Made by a program: the position numbers and the translations under genes. Positions 9,464 to 18,250 of a stretch of DNA of 64,000 nucleotides are shown here, piece by piece. Below the pieces are notes generated by a model. That model was given only the letters and a program-made list of their open reading frames with translations, was not told where the DNA came from and did no database searches. Position 1 is the first letter of the stretch. Each line of letters begins with the position of its first letter. This stretch comes from JACSRF01 sp964504445 (GTDB taxonomy: Bacteria; Chloroflexota; Anaerolineae; Promineifilales; Promineifilaceae), in the NCBI GenBank assembly GCA_964504445.1, contig CAZDEO010000023.1:3469-67468 (forward strand), given 5' to 3'.

Positions 9464-11329
9464 ATGGAAGAAAGCTTATCCCCCAAACCGCACAGCAAGA
9501 GTCCCAAACCCCCGCAGCCTGGTTTTAGGCGCTACTGGCAGCTTCTGGTGCGCTATATGCGCCCGCAAAAGGGGCAGGTGGCGCTGCTCGCTTTACTTAT
9601 TCTGAGCAGCATTGCCCTGCAGCTCATCAACCCGCAGTTGGTGCGCCGCTTTTTAGATGCGGCGGAAACGGGACGAACGCTGGACGAGTTGGTGCGCACG
9701 GCCGTTTTGTTCACCGGCATCGCTATTATTGCGCAACTCGCCTTGCTGGCGGGCACTTATGTGGGCGAAGTGGTGGCCTGGACGGCCACCAATAACCTGC
9801 GCGCCGACCTGGCCCTGCACTGCCTGAAGCTGGACATGAGCTTCCACAAAACCCACAAACCGGGCGAACTGATTGAGCGCGTGGATGGGGACGTGAACCA
9901 ACTGGCTAACTTCTTTTCGCAGCTCATCATCCAGTTGGGCAGTAATTTGCTGCTGGTGGCGGGGGTGCTGGTGCTGCTGTGGTTGGAGGATTGGCGGGTG
10001 GGGTTGTCGGTAACGGCCGTCGCTCTCCTTGGCCTGCAAACCCTTCGCCTGCTCAACCGTTACCTGGTGCCCCGCTGGCAAGCCGTGCGCGCTTTGGAAG
10101 CCGACCTCTTCGGCTATCTGGAAGAATGGCTGACGGGTACCGAAGAAATTCAGACCAACCGCGCCGCGCCCTACATCATGCGCCGCCTCTACCAGCTCAT
10201 GCGGCGGCGCTGGCGGCTCACCCAATCTGCCATGCGCCTGAACGTGTGGGTCATTGGCCTGCCCATCATTTTGCCTGCCCTGGCTTACGTCGTCGCCTAC
10301 CTGTGGGGCGACCAACTTTTCCGCAACAGTGTGCTAACCATTGGCAGCGTTTACCTCATCTTCTACTACATTGATGTCATTCGCGGGCCATTGTGGGGCA
10401 TTCAGCGACAGGTGCAAGATTTACAGCGCGCCGCCGCCAGCCTCAACCGCATCACTGATCTGTTTGCCCAGCAGTCAACTCTGCAAGATGGCGACCAGGC
10501 CATTTTGCCCGATGGGGCGCTGGCGGTGCAGTTTGCGGGCGTGTCCTTTGCCTATCAGGATGAATTGCCCATGGTCAATAGCCAATTGTCACTTGCTAAT
10601 GAGCCGCCAGCAGCCAACAGCCAACAGCCGGCGTCGGTTCTGCAGGATGTAGATTTTACGCTGGCGCCAGGGCGGGTGCTGGGACTGTTGGGGCGCACGG
10701 GCAGCGGCAAAACGACGGTTTCGCGGCTGCTGCTGCGCTTCTATGACCCGACCCAGGGTGCTGTAAGGGTGGGTAGTGGGCAACTGATTGACCTGCGCCA
10801 CACGACGCAAGGGGAAATTCGCCGCCGCGTGGGCATGGTGACGCAAGACGTGGAGCTATTTCACGCCAGCGTGCGGGACAATTTGACGTTGTTTGATGAC
10901 ACGGTGGATGACGGCCGTCTCCTTGTCGCCTTGGAGGAATTAGGGCTGCGTGATTGGCTGGATGCTCTGCCCAATGGGCTGGACACGCAGCTAGACGCCA
11001 ATCACAGCCTCTCTGCCGGGGAGGCGCAGCTTTTGGCCCTGGCCCGCGTTTTCCTCACCGATCCGGGGCTGGTGATTCTGGATGAAGCCTCGTCGCGGCT
11101 GGACCCGGCCACGGAAACGCTGCTGGAGCGGGCCATTGACAAGCTGCTGGCGGGGCGCACGGCCGTTATCATTGCCCATCGCTTGCACACGGTGCAACGG
11201 GCCGATGAGATCATGATATTGAGCAACGGCCGTATTCGCGAACATGGTCAGCGCGCTGCATTAGCCGCTGACCCGCACTCGGAATTTTACGGCCTGCTAC
11301 AAACCGGGCTTGAAGAAGCGATAGCGTAA
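9464..11329 (+). CDS. ABC exporter half-transporter, subunit with catalytic Walker B
   Basis: This 621-residue protein has an exporter-type membrane domain (about residues 25-330, six helices) fused to an ATPase domain. Walker A is GRTGSGKTT (about 410), the Q-loop is VTQDVELF, Walker B is VILDEAS with the catalytic Glu, and the switch His is in IAHRL. The signature is LSAGE instead of LSGGQ. The partner encoded at 11422 has LSGGQ but lacks the Walker B Glu, so the two should form a heterodimer with one good and one degenerate ATP site. Between membrane and ATPase domains (about 372-392) is an added stretch rich in N/Q/S/A/P, encoded by short repeated words. Substrate is unknown; efflux of a lipid, peptide or drug is possible. 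Confidence 0.92.
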   Translation: MEESLSPKPHSKSPKPPQPGFRRYWQLLVRYMRPQKGQVALLALLILSSIALQLINPQLVRRFLDAAETGRTLDELVRTAVLFTGIAIIAQLALLAGTYVGEVVAWTATNNLRADLALHCLKLDMSFHKTHKPGELIERVDGDVNQLANFFSQLIIQLGSNLLLVAGVLVLLWLEDWRVGLSVTAVALLGLQTLRLLNRYLVPRWQAVRALEADLFGYLEEWLTGTEEIQTNRAAPYIMRRLYQLMRRRWRLTQSAMRLNVWVIGLPIILPALAYVVAYLWGDQLFRNSVLTIGSVYLIFYYIDVIRGPLWGIQRQVQDLQRAAASLNRITDLFAQQSTLQDGDQAILPDGALAVQFAGVSFAYQDELPMVNSQLSLANEPPAANSQQPASVLQDVDFTLAPGRVLGLLGRTGSGKTTVSRLLLRFYDPTQGAVRVGSGQLIDLRHTTQGEIRRRVGMVTQDVELFHASVRDNLTLFDDTVDDGRLLVALEELGLRDWLDALPNGLDTQLDANHSLSAGEAQLLALARVFLTDPGLVILDEASSRLDPATETLLERAIDKLLAGRTAVIIAHRLHTVQRADEIMILSNGRIREHGQRAALAADPHSEFYGLLQTGLEEAIA

Positions 11330-11421
11330 ACCGTGAACCGTAAGCCGTGAACCGTGAACCGTAAACCGTAAACCGGATAACGGATAACGGATTACGGATT
11401 ACGGATTACCGACTACCAACT
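11330..11421 (+). repeat. Bipartite heptanucleotide array between exporter genes
   Basis: The 92 bases between the two exporter genes are almost entirely degenerate 7-bp units. A first block is of the CCGTAAA/CCGTGAA type (about six units); a second block is of the CGGATTA/CGGATAA type (about six units), ending just before the ATG at 11422. The two blocks are partly complementary (CCGTA against TACGG), so the transcript could fold into a long imperfect hairpin. The same two-block order relative to transcription recurs at 12521, 58238 and 61490. Confidence 0.85.
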
Positions 11422-13323
11422 ATGAAAACCTACAAATACTTCCTTCAAATTATCCGCTTTCGCCCGCACTACTACGCGCTGGATATTATCCCATTTACGC
11501 TGCACACCTCTTTGGGCGCGGTAACTGGCTTGCTGTTGCGCGCCTTCTTTAACGGGCTAACGGGCGCGGAAGGTTTTAGCCTGGACATGTGGGCGGTGGT
11601 CGGCTGGCAAATTGCTACCGTGGTCGTCTCCGTAGCCCTGCTGTTCATCGCCATTATGGGCACTATCAACCTGGTTCAGCACGGCATGGCACTAATGATT
11701 CGCAACATGATGGCCCGCATTTTGGCGCTGCCCGGCGGCGCGGCCCTGCCCCGCGATGACAGCGGGCACCCGATGCCTTCCGGGAAAATCATCAGCACGT
11801 TGCGCGATGACGCTGACCAAATGGCCCATTCGCCTATTGTTTTTGATGACCTGTTTGCCTTTGGCGCACAGGCCGTCATTTCCCTGGTGATTATGTTCCA
11901 GATCAACGCGCTGGTGACGCTGGGAACCTTTGTGCCGCTGGGGTTGATTATTTTTGCCGCGCACCGGCTGAGCAAACGAGCGGAGGCAATTCGCAAAGCC
12001 AGCCGCGCTGCTACGGCAGAAGTGACTGGCCTCATTGCTGATATGTTTAATGCGGTGCAGGTCCTTAAAGTGGCGAATGCTGAAGAACGGGTAATCGGCC
12101 GTTTCCGGCAGGTCAATGATCGGCGGCGATCGGCGATGGTGCAGGATAAGCTCATCGTGCAGGTGGTGGACACCCTCAGCAGCGGCACGGTGGATGTGGG
12201 CGTGGGCCTGATTTTGCTTTTTGCCGCCCAGTCTATCTTTGCCGGGACGTTTACCGTGGGCGATTTCGCCCTGTTTGCCTCTTACGTCTGGCCGGCAACG
12301 CAGTTGATGCGCATGGCGGGGCGATTGATTACCCATTACCGGCAGGTGGGGGTATCGGCGCAGCGCATGGAGCAGTTGATGCAGGACAGCCCGCCGGGTG
12401 CGGTGGTGGCCCATAACCCCATTTACATGACGGGAGATTTGCCGGAGCTGCCTTTTGTGGGGAAAACGGCCGTTGACCGGCTGGAAACGTTGGCAGTGCG
12501 GAATCTCCGTTATGAGTATGCCGTAAACCGTAGACCGTCAGACTCACCCCCTACGGATTACGAGTTACGGGCTACGGATTACGGATTACGGTCTACGGAT
12601 TACGGATTACCGACGACGAATCACGGCATCCATGACATTTCCTTCACTGTGTCGCGCGGCTCGTTTACCGTGATTACCGGACGCATTGGCTCCGGCAAGA
12701 CGACGCTGCTGAAGCTGCTGCTGGGCCTGCTGCTGCCGCAAGAGGGGGAAATTTTGTGGAATGGGCAGCGCATAGCAGACCCCACAACCTTTTTTGTGCC
12801 GCCGCGGGTGGCGTATACGGGGCAGGTGCCGCGCCTGTTTAGCGATACGCTGCGCAATAATATTCTGTTGGGTCTGCCAGAGGAGCGGGTGGATTTGCAA
12901 AGAGCGCTGGAAACGGCCGTGCTGACCCCCGACCTGGCCGAAATGGAAAAGGGGCTGGAGACCCTGGTGGGGCCAAGAGGGGTGCGCCTTTCCGGCGGGC
13001 AGGTGCAGCGCACGGCTGCTGCGCGCATGTTTGTGCGCGACGCTGACTTGCTTATCTTCGATGACCTTTCTAGCGCCCTGGACGTGGAAACGGAAGGTTT
13101 GTTGTGGGAACAGCTTTTTAACACGGCAGGGGAGCAGAGGGGCACGGGAGCAGAGGAGAAACTGCGCCGCCCCACTTGTCTGGTTGTCTCGCACCGTCGC
13201 CCGGCGCTGCGGCGAGCTGACTGGATTATTGTGCTGCAGGACGGCCGTATCGCCGACCAGGGCACGTTGGAAGACCTGCTGGCCCGCAGCCCGGAGATGC
13301 AGGCATTGTGGCAAGGAACATGA
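11422..13323 (+). CDS. ABC exporter half-transporter, subunit with degenerate ATP site
   Basis: This 633-residue partner of the preceding gene has an exporter membrane domain (about residues 15-330). Its ATPase domain has Walker A GRIGSGKTT (about 420), an intact signature LSGGQ (about 523) and the switch His in VSHRR. Walker B is LLIFDDLS, where Asp replaces the catalytic Glu. This is the pattern of the non-catalytic subunit of heterodimeric exporters such as TM287/288 or BmrCD. Residues about 367-401, between the membrane and ATPase domains, are an in-frame copy of the heptanucleotide array and encode a 7-residue repeat (TDYELRA, TDYGLRS, TDYGLPT). A second low-complexity insert (GSRGAREQ-like DNA words in another frame) lies near 13125-13165. 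Substrate is unknown. Confidence 0.92.
   Translation: MKTYKYFLQIIRFRPHYYALDIIPFTLHTSLGAVTGLLLRAFFNGLTGAEGFSLDMWAVVGWQIATVVVSVALLFIAIMGTINLVQHGMALMIRNMMARILALPGGAALPRDDSGHPMPSGKIISTLRDDADQMAHSPIVFDDLFAFGAQAVISLVIMFQINALVTLGTFVPLGLIIFAAHRLSKRAEAIRKASRAATAEVTGLIADMFNAVQVLKVANAEERVIGRFRQVNDRRRSAMVQDKLIVQVVDTLSSGTVDVGVGLILLFAAQSIFAGTFTVGDFALFASYVWPATQLMRMAGRLITHYRQVGVSAQRMEQLMQDSPPGAVVAHNPIYMTGDLPELPFVGKTAVDRLETLAVRNLRYEYAVNRRPSDSPPTDYELRATDYGLRSTDYGLPTTNHGIHDISFTVSRGSFTVITGRIGSGKTTLLKLLLGLLLPQEGEILWNGQRIADPTTFFVPPRVAYTGQVPRLFSDTLRNNILLGLPEERVDLQRALETAVLTPDLAEMEKGLETLVGPRGVRLSGGQVQRTAAARMFVRDADLLIFDDLSSALDVETEGLLWEQLFNTAGEQRGTGAEEKLRRPTCLVVSHRRPALRRADWIIVLQDGRIADQGTLEDLLARSPEMQALWQGT
12521..12625 (+). 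repeat. Heptanucleotide array inside the exporter coding frame
   Basis: About fifteen 7-bp units: first CCGTAAA/CCGTAGA/CCGTCAG, then TACGGAT and variants. They are read in frame as heptapeptides TDY(E/G)L(R/P)x. Order and orientation match the intergenic array at 11330. It falls in the linker between membrane and ATPase domains, where extra length is tolerated. Confidence 0.85.
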
Positions 13324-13332
13324 AGGGTGTGT

Positions 13333-13365
13333 AGATTGGTCAAGGTTTTGAGATTTGACCAATCT
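13333..13365. terminator. Inverted repeat after the ABC exporter pair
   Basis: Perfect 11-bp arms AGATTGGTCAA (13333-13343) and TTGACCAATCT (13355-13365) surround an 11-base loop containing TTTTG. It starts 10 bases after the exporter stop and ends just before the next ATG. No T-run follows, so intrinsic termination is uncertain. Confidence 0.5.
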
Positions 13366-13370
13366 TGGCA

Positions 13371-14342
13371 ATGAAAACGACCATGAAGATTACCCTCCGT
13401 CTGGCAAACCCAGACAGCGATTATGAAGGCGTGGCGGCCTTGTGGAATGCGTTAGAGCCGGAACCCATTACGGCCCAGCAACTGCGGGAATGGGATGCGC
13501 CTGCGCCCGGTAAGCTGCGGCGGCGGACGGTGGCTTGGGTAGCTGGCCAGGTGGTTGGTTATGGTTTTGTGGGGCGAGACGTGTTTGATGGTGACGGCCG
13601 TTATGAGCTTTGGGTGGGCGTGTCGCCGGGCTGGCAACGGCTGGGCATTGGGCGCCAAGTATATGATGAGGCGCTGGCCTTTGTCCGGCAACAGCCGGTT
13701 ACCGAACTGACCAGCCGCGTGCGCGACAACAACCCGGCGGCCTTGCGCTTTGCCCGGCGGCGCGGCTTTGTCGTCAGCCATCACCGCTTTGAAAGCGTCT
13801 TAGATTTGGGCCACTTTAACCCGGCCCCTTTTGCCGGGGTGATTGAGGCGGTAGCCGCCACCGGCATTCGTTTCACGAACCTGGCGGAGGAAGGGGATAC
13901 AGAAATGGCGCGGCGCAAATTACACCAACTAAACTATGAAACTTACCTGGATGAGCCGGATAATGGGGGTTGTTTTCCTGATTTTGATGCGTTCAACAAG
14001 ATGTTCGATACTGCTAGCTGGTTCCGGGCTGAGGGACAAATTTTGGCGGTGGATGGGGAAAGATATGTGGGTCTGGCAGCTGTGGGGTACTATGCCAATA
14101 CCAATTCGTTGTACAACATGATGACCGGCGTAGACCACGCTTATCGTGGGCGGCGTATTGCTCTGGCTTTGAAACTGCTCACTATTCAGTACGCTCAAAC
14201 GCTTGGCGCAGATTATATCCGCACGCACAATGATTCTCTTAATGGACCGATGCTAACTATTAACCGGCGGCTGGGCTATCAGCCTCGCCCTGGAGAGTAC
14301 CAACTACATTGTGTTCTCAAAAGGGATAATTTGCGGCGTTAA
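13371..14342 (+). CDS. Tandem GNAT-type acetyltransferase
   Basis: This is about 323 residues from the ATG at 13371; a second ATG at 13383 is possible. The N-terminal half is a GNAT domain: YELWVGVSPGWQRLGIGRQVY carries the acetyl-CoA binding R/Q-x-x-G-x-G/A loop (about residues 75-100), followed by the usual NNPAALRFARRRGF element. The C-terminal half repeats a degenerate GNAT fold: VDHAYRGRRIALALKLL as the CoA loop, then HNDSLNGPMLTINRRLGY. Double-GNAT proteins of this size acetylate small amines or antibiotics, but the substrate cannot be read here. The gene follows the exporter pair on the same strand and overlaps the stop of the convergent hydrolase gene by 4 bases. Confidence 0.88.
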   Translation: MKTTMKITLRLANPDSDYEGVAALWNALEPEPITAQQLREWDAPAPGKLRRRTVAWVAGQVVGYGFVGRDVFDGDGRYELWVGVSPGWQRLGIGRQVYDEALAFVRQQPVTELTSRVRDNNPAALRFARRRGFVVSHHRFESVLDLGHFNPAPFAGVIEAVAATGIRFTNLAEEGDTEMARRKLHQLNYETYLDEPDNGGCFPDFDAFNKMFDTASWFRAEGQILAVDGERYVGLAAVGYYANTNSLYNMMTGVDHAYRGRRIALALKLLTIQYAQTLGADYIRTHNDSLNGPMLTINRRLGYQPRPGEYQLHCVLKRDNLRR

Positions 14343-15181
14343 GCCAGGAATTGGCGCAATTGGGCTAAGACCAGGTCGCTGCGCTGCTCGGGGAACCAAT
14401 GGGTGACGCCGGGCAGCAGGTGAAACTGGGAATCGGGGCGGCGTTGAAGTTCGGCTTCAAAGGCTTGGGTGCTGGCAATGCGGTCAATTTTGCTGCGCAT
14501 GAAGAGCACGGGGAAAGGAAAAGCCAGGAATTCTGGTTCGCGTCCCAAAATGCCTAACAAGAAGAAGAGCAGTTTAATCGGCCAAAACCAGCCATCGAGG
14601 TAATGGTAGGTGTCGCGCCACGCTTCGTTGGCTGTCTCGGAGCGGTAGCCAGCAAAGCGGGTGAGGAGGTTGCCTAGCAGGTTTTGCAACGGCCGTATCC
14701 TGACGGTGTAGGGTAAAATATAAGGAATCTGGTACAGCCAGGTTAGCGCATTCAGGCCATGTTCCCACACATCATAGCGAAAGGATGAGGCGACGGACAG
14801 AGAGACCAGTTTTTCTACGGGCGGGTCGCCGTGGGTGCGTATGTAACGCCAGGTGTAGGTCGCGCCTAAGTTGTGCACTATGGGGATTAGTTGACCGGTG
14901 GGGCTTGTTGCCGCCACTTGGGCAAAAGCATCGGCCACCTCTTCATCCAGCACGCCTTGCCGCAGTTCGCGCCAGGTGGGAATGGGTGCGGGACGGGTCT
15001 GGCGATTGGGAAAAGCCAGGGTATAGATGGCGCGCCCCGCCAGCCACGGCCGTTCCCGTTCTTCCTCTGTCCAATAATCCCGCCACATCAGGGGGGAATC
15101 GGGGAAACCGTGAATGAAAACTACTGGGCTACGGCCGTTTTCTGGCGGCTGGTAGGCTTTTTCTAAGTGACAGTAACGCAT
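14339..15181 (-). CDS. Alpha/beta hydrolase with Asn at the nucleophile position
   Basis: This 280-residue protein is read from the ATG at 15179-15181, two bases after the upstream gene's stop; a longer frame exists but would overlap that gene. It resembles the epoxide hydrolase/haloalkane dehalogenase group: the oxyanion motif HGFPDSP is at about 24-30, and the Asp (RSKIDRIAS) and His (GVTHWF) of the triad are present. The nucleophile elbow reads IVHNLGA, with Asn104 where Asp or Ser is expected. It may be inactive, may use another residue, or may self-deamidate; all three are inference. It is co-directional and probably co-transcribed with the App1-like phosphatase gene. Confidence 0.82.
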   Translation of the reverse strand: MRYCHLEKAYQPPENGRSPVVFIHGFPDSPLMWRDYWTEEERERPWLAGRAIYTLAFPNRQTRPAPIPTWRELRQGVLDEEVADAFAQVAATSPTGQLIPIVHNLGATYTWRYIRTHGDPPVEKLVSLSVASSFRYDVWEHGLNALTWLYQIPYILPYTVRIRPLQNLLGNLLTRFAGYRSETANEAWRDTYHYLDGWFWPIKLLFFLLGILGREPEFLAFPFPVLFMRSKIDRIASTQAFEAELQRRPDSQFHLLPGVTHWFPEQRSDLVLAQLRQFLA

Positions 15182-15183
15182 GG

Positions 15184-16278
15184 TCACCCTTGCGGCAAAG
15201 TTTGGATAACGGCCGTATCGATCCACCCTTCAGCTGCCGCGTGTTCAGCCATAGCCAGGGTATTGTTCGTCAAAATTAGGGTAGACCCGGCCATTTTTAC
15301 TTGTTCGGCTAAGCGCAGAACGGCCGTATCTCGGTCCGTCTCTGACGACACATCTCGAATGTACACAGCCAGAATGCGCCCAGGGTACATTTGCACAACC
15401 TCGGTATAGATTTCTGGATCCTGCTGCCCGCTGTCCCCAATTAGCAAAAAGGGCAGCTCTTCATAAAAGTCCAGCACTTCGCGGAGGGCATTTAGTTTGT
15501 ACTGCTTATGTTGGGTTGGCAGCAGTTCCGTTTCGGTGATGCCCCAATCTCGCAAGAACAGGGGGGCTGCGGGAATGCCCTGCAACTCAAAAAAATCTAC
15601 CAGCAAATCATACAAATTCCACGGGCTGCTGGAAAGGTAAACTAAAGGGTTGTGGCCCTGGTGTAGGGCGTTATAAAATTCGGCCACGCCCGGAAAAGGT
15701 AGCCGCGTTTGGGCGCTGCCCATAAACACGGTGCGGGCCATGCGCAGTAAGTCTGCGGCGTGGGAAACAACGATTGTGTCGTCAATATCGCTGATAATTC
15801 CAAAGCGAGCGGTCCGTGAGGGTACAAAGACGTGCCCGGTGGCTTGAACCGGCTCTTCTGGCTTAGGATGGCACAGGGTTAGCTCAATTTCATGCCAGGA
15901 GCCACCAGTGGCAGAAATTGGCTCTGGTAAGACGAGGGTGATGGTGAAGTACCCTTCTTCATTTCCGGTGACGGTTTGCTCAACGTGTCCGTATCGCGCC
16001 CACACTTGGGGATAGGGGACTTCATCGCTGGCGAAACGGCCGTACATGTCTACCAGGTTATCCCACAAGGTATCGTTGTCGACGGCCGTTATCTCTTTGG
16101 GGTTGCGCAGCACACGCCCATGCAGCCGCAACTGCTGCGCGCTGCCATAGCCCCAATAGGGGACAATTACCAAAGAGGCTGGCTTACCCAAACGCGCCGC
16201 TAAACGTTCCTTTGTGCCATCAAAACGATTCTCTAAATTAAGTGCCGCGCTATGCAGCACTTGCCGCCAGTTTTCCAC
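15184..16278 (-). CDS. App1-type phosphatidate phosphatase domain protein (DUF2183)
   Basis: This 364-residue protein starts at GTG with a strong GGAGGAG upstream. Residues about 155-330 form the App1 catalytic domain, a HAD-superfamily phosphatase. It has the DxDxT nucleophile motif in SDIDDTIV (about 160-167), then YLSSSPWNLY (motif II) and LLIGDSGQQDPEIY (motif III/IV). The N-terminal 150 residues are a beta-rich accessory region often found ahead of this domain. In yeast, App1 dephosphorylates phosphatidate; bacterial members are poorly studied, so the lipid substrate is inference. No signal peptide is seen. It is the first gene of a two-gene unit with the downstream hydrolase. Confidence 0.9.
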   Translation of the reverse strand: MENWRQVLHSAALNLENRFDGTKERLAARLGKPASLVIVPYWGYGSAQQLRLHGRVLRNPKEITAVDNDTLWDNLVDMYGRFASDEVPYPQVWARYGHVEQTVTGNEEGYFTITLVLPEPISATGGSWHEIELTLCHPKPEEPVQATGHVFVPSRTARFGIISDIDDTIVVSHAADLLRMARTVFMGSAQTRLPFPGVAEFYNALHQGHNPLVYLSSSPWNLYDLLVDFFELQGIPAAPLFLRDWGITETELLPTQHKQYKLNALREVLDFYEELPFLLIGDSGQQDPEIYTEVVQMYPGRILAVYIRDVSSETDRDTAVLRLAEQVKMAGSTLILTNNTLAMAEHAAAEGWIDTAVIQTLPQG

Positions 16279-16483
16279 ACACTCCTCCAGCTTAAATGAT
16301 GATTACAAATGCTATCCCTTCACAGCATTCTTGGCAATAACCACAGGTTATTCATTTGCCCGCAGCCATCCTTTTATGTTGTAAGCACATTCGTAAGTAA
16401 AATTGATAAAATTCTATAGAGCTTGATCCCTTTTTAACGAAAGTTACGCTACTGGCAAATTATCCTGGAGGTAGTTAATTATC

Positions 16484-17776
16484 ATGAGTGATGTGATTAT
16501 TATCGGCGGTGGACCGGCTGGCTCTGCATTGGGTTGTTATCTATCAAAAGCAGGTATTAGCAACACAATATTAGAAAAGGCAATCCATCCTCGCCCCCAC
16601 GTTGGGGAATCAATGGTGACTTCGTCAACCCGCGTTTTCCAAGAAATTGGTTTTTTGGAAGTGATGGAACGCGAAGGGTTTGTGAAAAAATATGGAGCAA
16701 CATGGCATGCTCCTTCAAACCGCGGCAAGTTTGCTATTGCCTTTGGTGAGTTTCCTCAGGAGGGGATTGAGCAAGATTACACCTATCATGTTGATCGCAG
16801 CAAATTTGACTTGTTGCTATTGAAACAAGCTGAAGCCTTGGGTTCCAAAGTTGTGCAAGGGGTCACTGTCAAACGCGTACTGCTTGATGAAAACGGCCGT
16901 GCCTACGGCGTTCGCGCAGCCATTGACCAGGCAGAATTTGATCTTCACGCCAAAGTTATTGTCGATGCTTCTGGACGAGACACACTTTTAGGTCGCCAAC
17001 TACGCATAAAAGAAAAAGACGCCATCTTTAATCAATACGCCGTCCATGCCTGGTTTGAAGGCGTAAACCGGGGCAATGATGAAAGCAAAGACCACATACA
17101 CATCTATTTTCTGCCTGTTGAACGGGGTTGGGTCTGGCAAATTCCTATTACTGAAGAAATCACATCAGTAGGAGTCGTTGTAGACAAAGAAGTCTTCAAG
17201 GAAATTTTCACAGATATGGATGGTTATTTCCAAAAAATGGTCCATACCAACGAAAATCTAGCCCAGGCACTCGAAGACGCCCGGCGCATTAACGAATTCA
17301 AAACAGAAGGCGATTACAGCTACAGCATGACAAAATTTGTTGGTGATGGGTATCTTATGGTCGGAGATGCGGCACGCTTCGTAGATCCTATCTTCTCTTC
17401 CGGCGTAAGCATCGCATTATACAGTGCAAAGTACGCTGCTGAAGTAATATCCCAAGCATTTGCCACCAATGACTTTAGCGAAAACGTCTTCCAACCTTAC
17501 GAGGAAAGATTACGTGCCGGTGCAAATGTCTGGTACGAATTTATTCGCCTCTACTACAAGCTCCTGCCTTTGTTCACCCACTTCATCCAGTCGTCCCAAT
17601 ATCGCCTGCAAGTTTTACAGTTATTGCAGGGAGAGGTGTTTGACCGCCAAAACGTCCCCGTTTTAGACGCTATGCGTAACTATATCGAAGCCGTTGAACG
17701 CACCCAAGGTCACTTCTTCAAAGCCCATTTAACGGATATCTCCATTGATCCTGTAACGGAAGGGGCCGAATGGTAA
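16484..17776 (+). CDS. Flavin-dependent halogenase-like monooxygenase, copy 1
   Basis: This 430-residue cytoplasmic flavoenzyme has FAD-binding GGGPAG at 8-13, RPHVGES (about 37-43) and the halogenase signature GWVWQIP (about 215-221). The second FAD motif is GDAARFVDPIFSSG (about 293-306). The WxWxIP motif separates halogenases from ordinary flavin hydroxylases by blocking direct substrate oxygenation. A Lys at 68/69 (FVKKYGATW) is placed where halogenases keep the Lys that handles hypohalous acid; that match is inference. A free small molecule or carrier-bound phenol/pyrrole could be the substrate. TGGAGGT precedes the ATG. G+C is clearly below the neighbours and only one ACGGCCGT copy is present, which suggests transfer. 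A close paralogue follows at 18378. No biosynthetic enzyme cluster is adjacent, and no dedicated flavin reductase is seen. Confidence 0.85.
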   Translation: MSDVIIIGGGPAGSALGCYLSKAGISNTILEKAIHPRPHVGESMVTSSTRVFQEIGFLEVMEREGFVKKYGATWHAPSNRGKFAIAFGEFPQEGIEQDYTYHVDRSKFDLLLLKQAEALGSKVVQGVTVKRVLLDENGRAYGVRAAIDQAEFDLHAKVIVDASGRDTLLGRQLRIKEKDAIFNQYAVHAWFEGVNRGNDESKDHIHIYFLPVERGWVWQIPITEEITSVGVVVDKEVFKEIFTDMDGYFQKMVHTNENLAQALEDARRINEFKTEGDYSYSMTKFVGDGYLMVGDAARFVDPIFSSGVSIALYSAKYAAEVISQAFATNDFSENVFQPYEERLRAGANVWYEFIRLYYKLLPLFTHFIQSSQYRLQVLQLLQGEVFDRQNVPVLDAMRNYIEAVERTQGHFFKAHLTDISIDPVTEGAEW

Positions 17777-17823
17777 AATGCTTTAACAGCAAAGGTATTT
17801 CCTACAAAAAAGGTGTAACCGTT

Positions 17824-17887
17824 CAGACTTTTGAAGTTTATTCCCCTGGCAATCGCATCATTTGACGATCAAAACTTCAAAAGTCTG
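17824..17887. repeat. Inverted repeat, 16-bp perfect arms
   Basis: CAGACTTTTGAAGTTT at 17824-17839 is the exact reverse complement of 17872-17887, with a 32-base spacer. It lies 48 bases after the first halogenase-like stop. It could be an RNA hairpin or the remains of a small palindromic element. Confidence 0.7.
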
Positions 17888-17963
17888 CAGAGGGACTGAA
17901 CGCTTACAAAAAGGTAGTGGTTCCTTATTCTTTTAGAATTATACGCTGAATAATTTTTACTGA

Positions 17964-17991
17964 ATCGTCGTGAAAATCACGGCGATTTTTT
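17964..17991 (+). terminator. Intrinsic terminator after halogenase copy 1
   Basis: A 10-bp stem ATCGTCGTGA / TCACGGCGAT with one G-U pair and an AAA loop is followed directly by five T. It lies 188 bases downstream of the stop at 17776. Confidence 0.75.
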
Positions 17992-18191
17992 GTATAAAGA
18001 TATTTCTCGCTTGTTCATCAGCATCAGAGCTTTGCGGCCTTTTGCATTTTACCTGGTAAGGTATGGGAGAGGCTAAATGCCGTCTGCTGCAACCGTCAAG
18101 GAATCTTTTGCCTTCGATTCGGCAAACAGGCGTAAGACTACCTGAAAGTTTTTTAACTCACTATACTACATTGTCAGGAAAGAATTTTGAC

Positions 18192-18250
18192 TTTCCCGGA
18201 AGCTGAGAAGGCGTCTTTGCCAGAGCGCTTAGTTCGCAGCTTCCGGGAAA
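18192..18250. repeat. Inverted repeat, 14-bp perfect arms, upstream of halogenase copy 2
   Basis: TTTCCCGGAAGCTG at 18192-18205 pairs with CAGCTTCCGGGAAA at 18237-18250 across a 31-base spacer, 128 bases before the ATG at 18378. It could be an operator, a 5' leader hairpin or a small repeat element. Confidence 0.65.

Noticed and set aside
11330..11421. CRISPR array
   Set aside because: Units are 7 bp, degenerate and contiguous without unique spacers; no cas gene is nearby.
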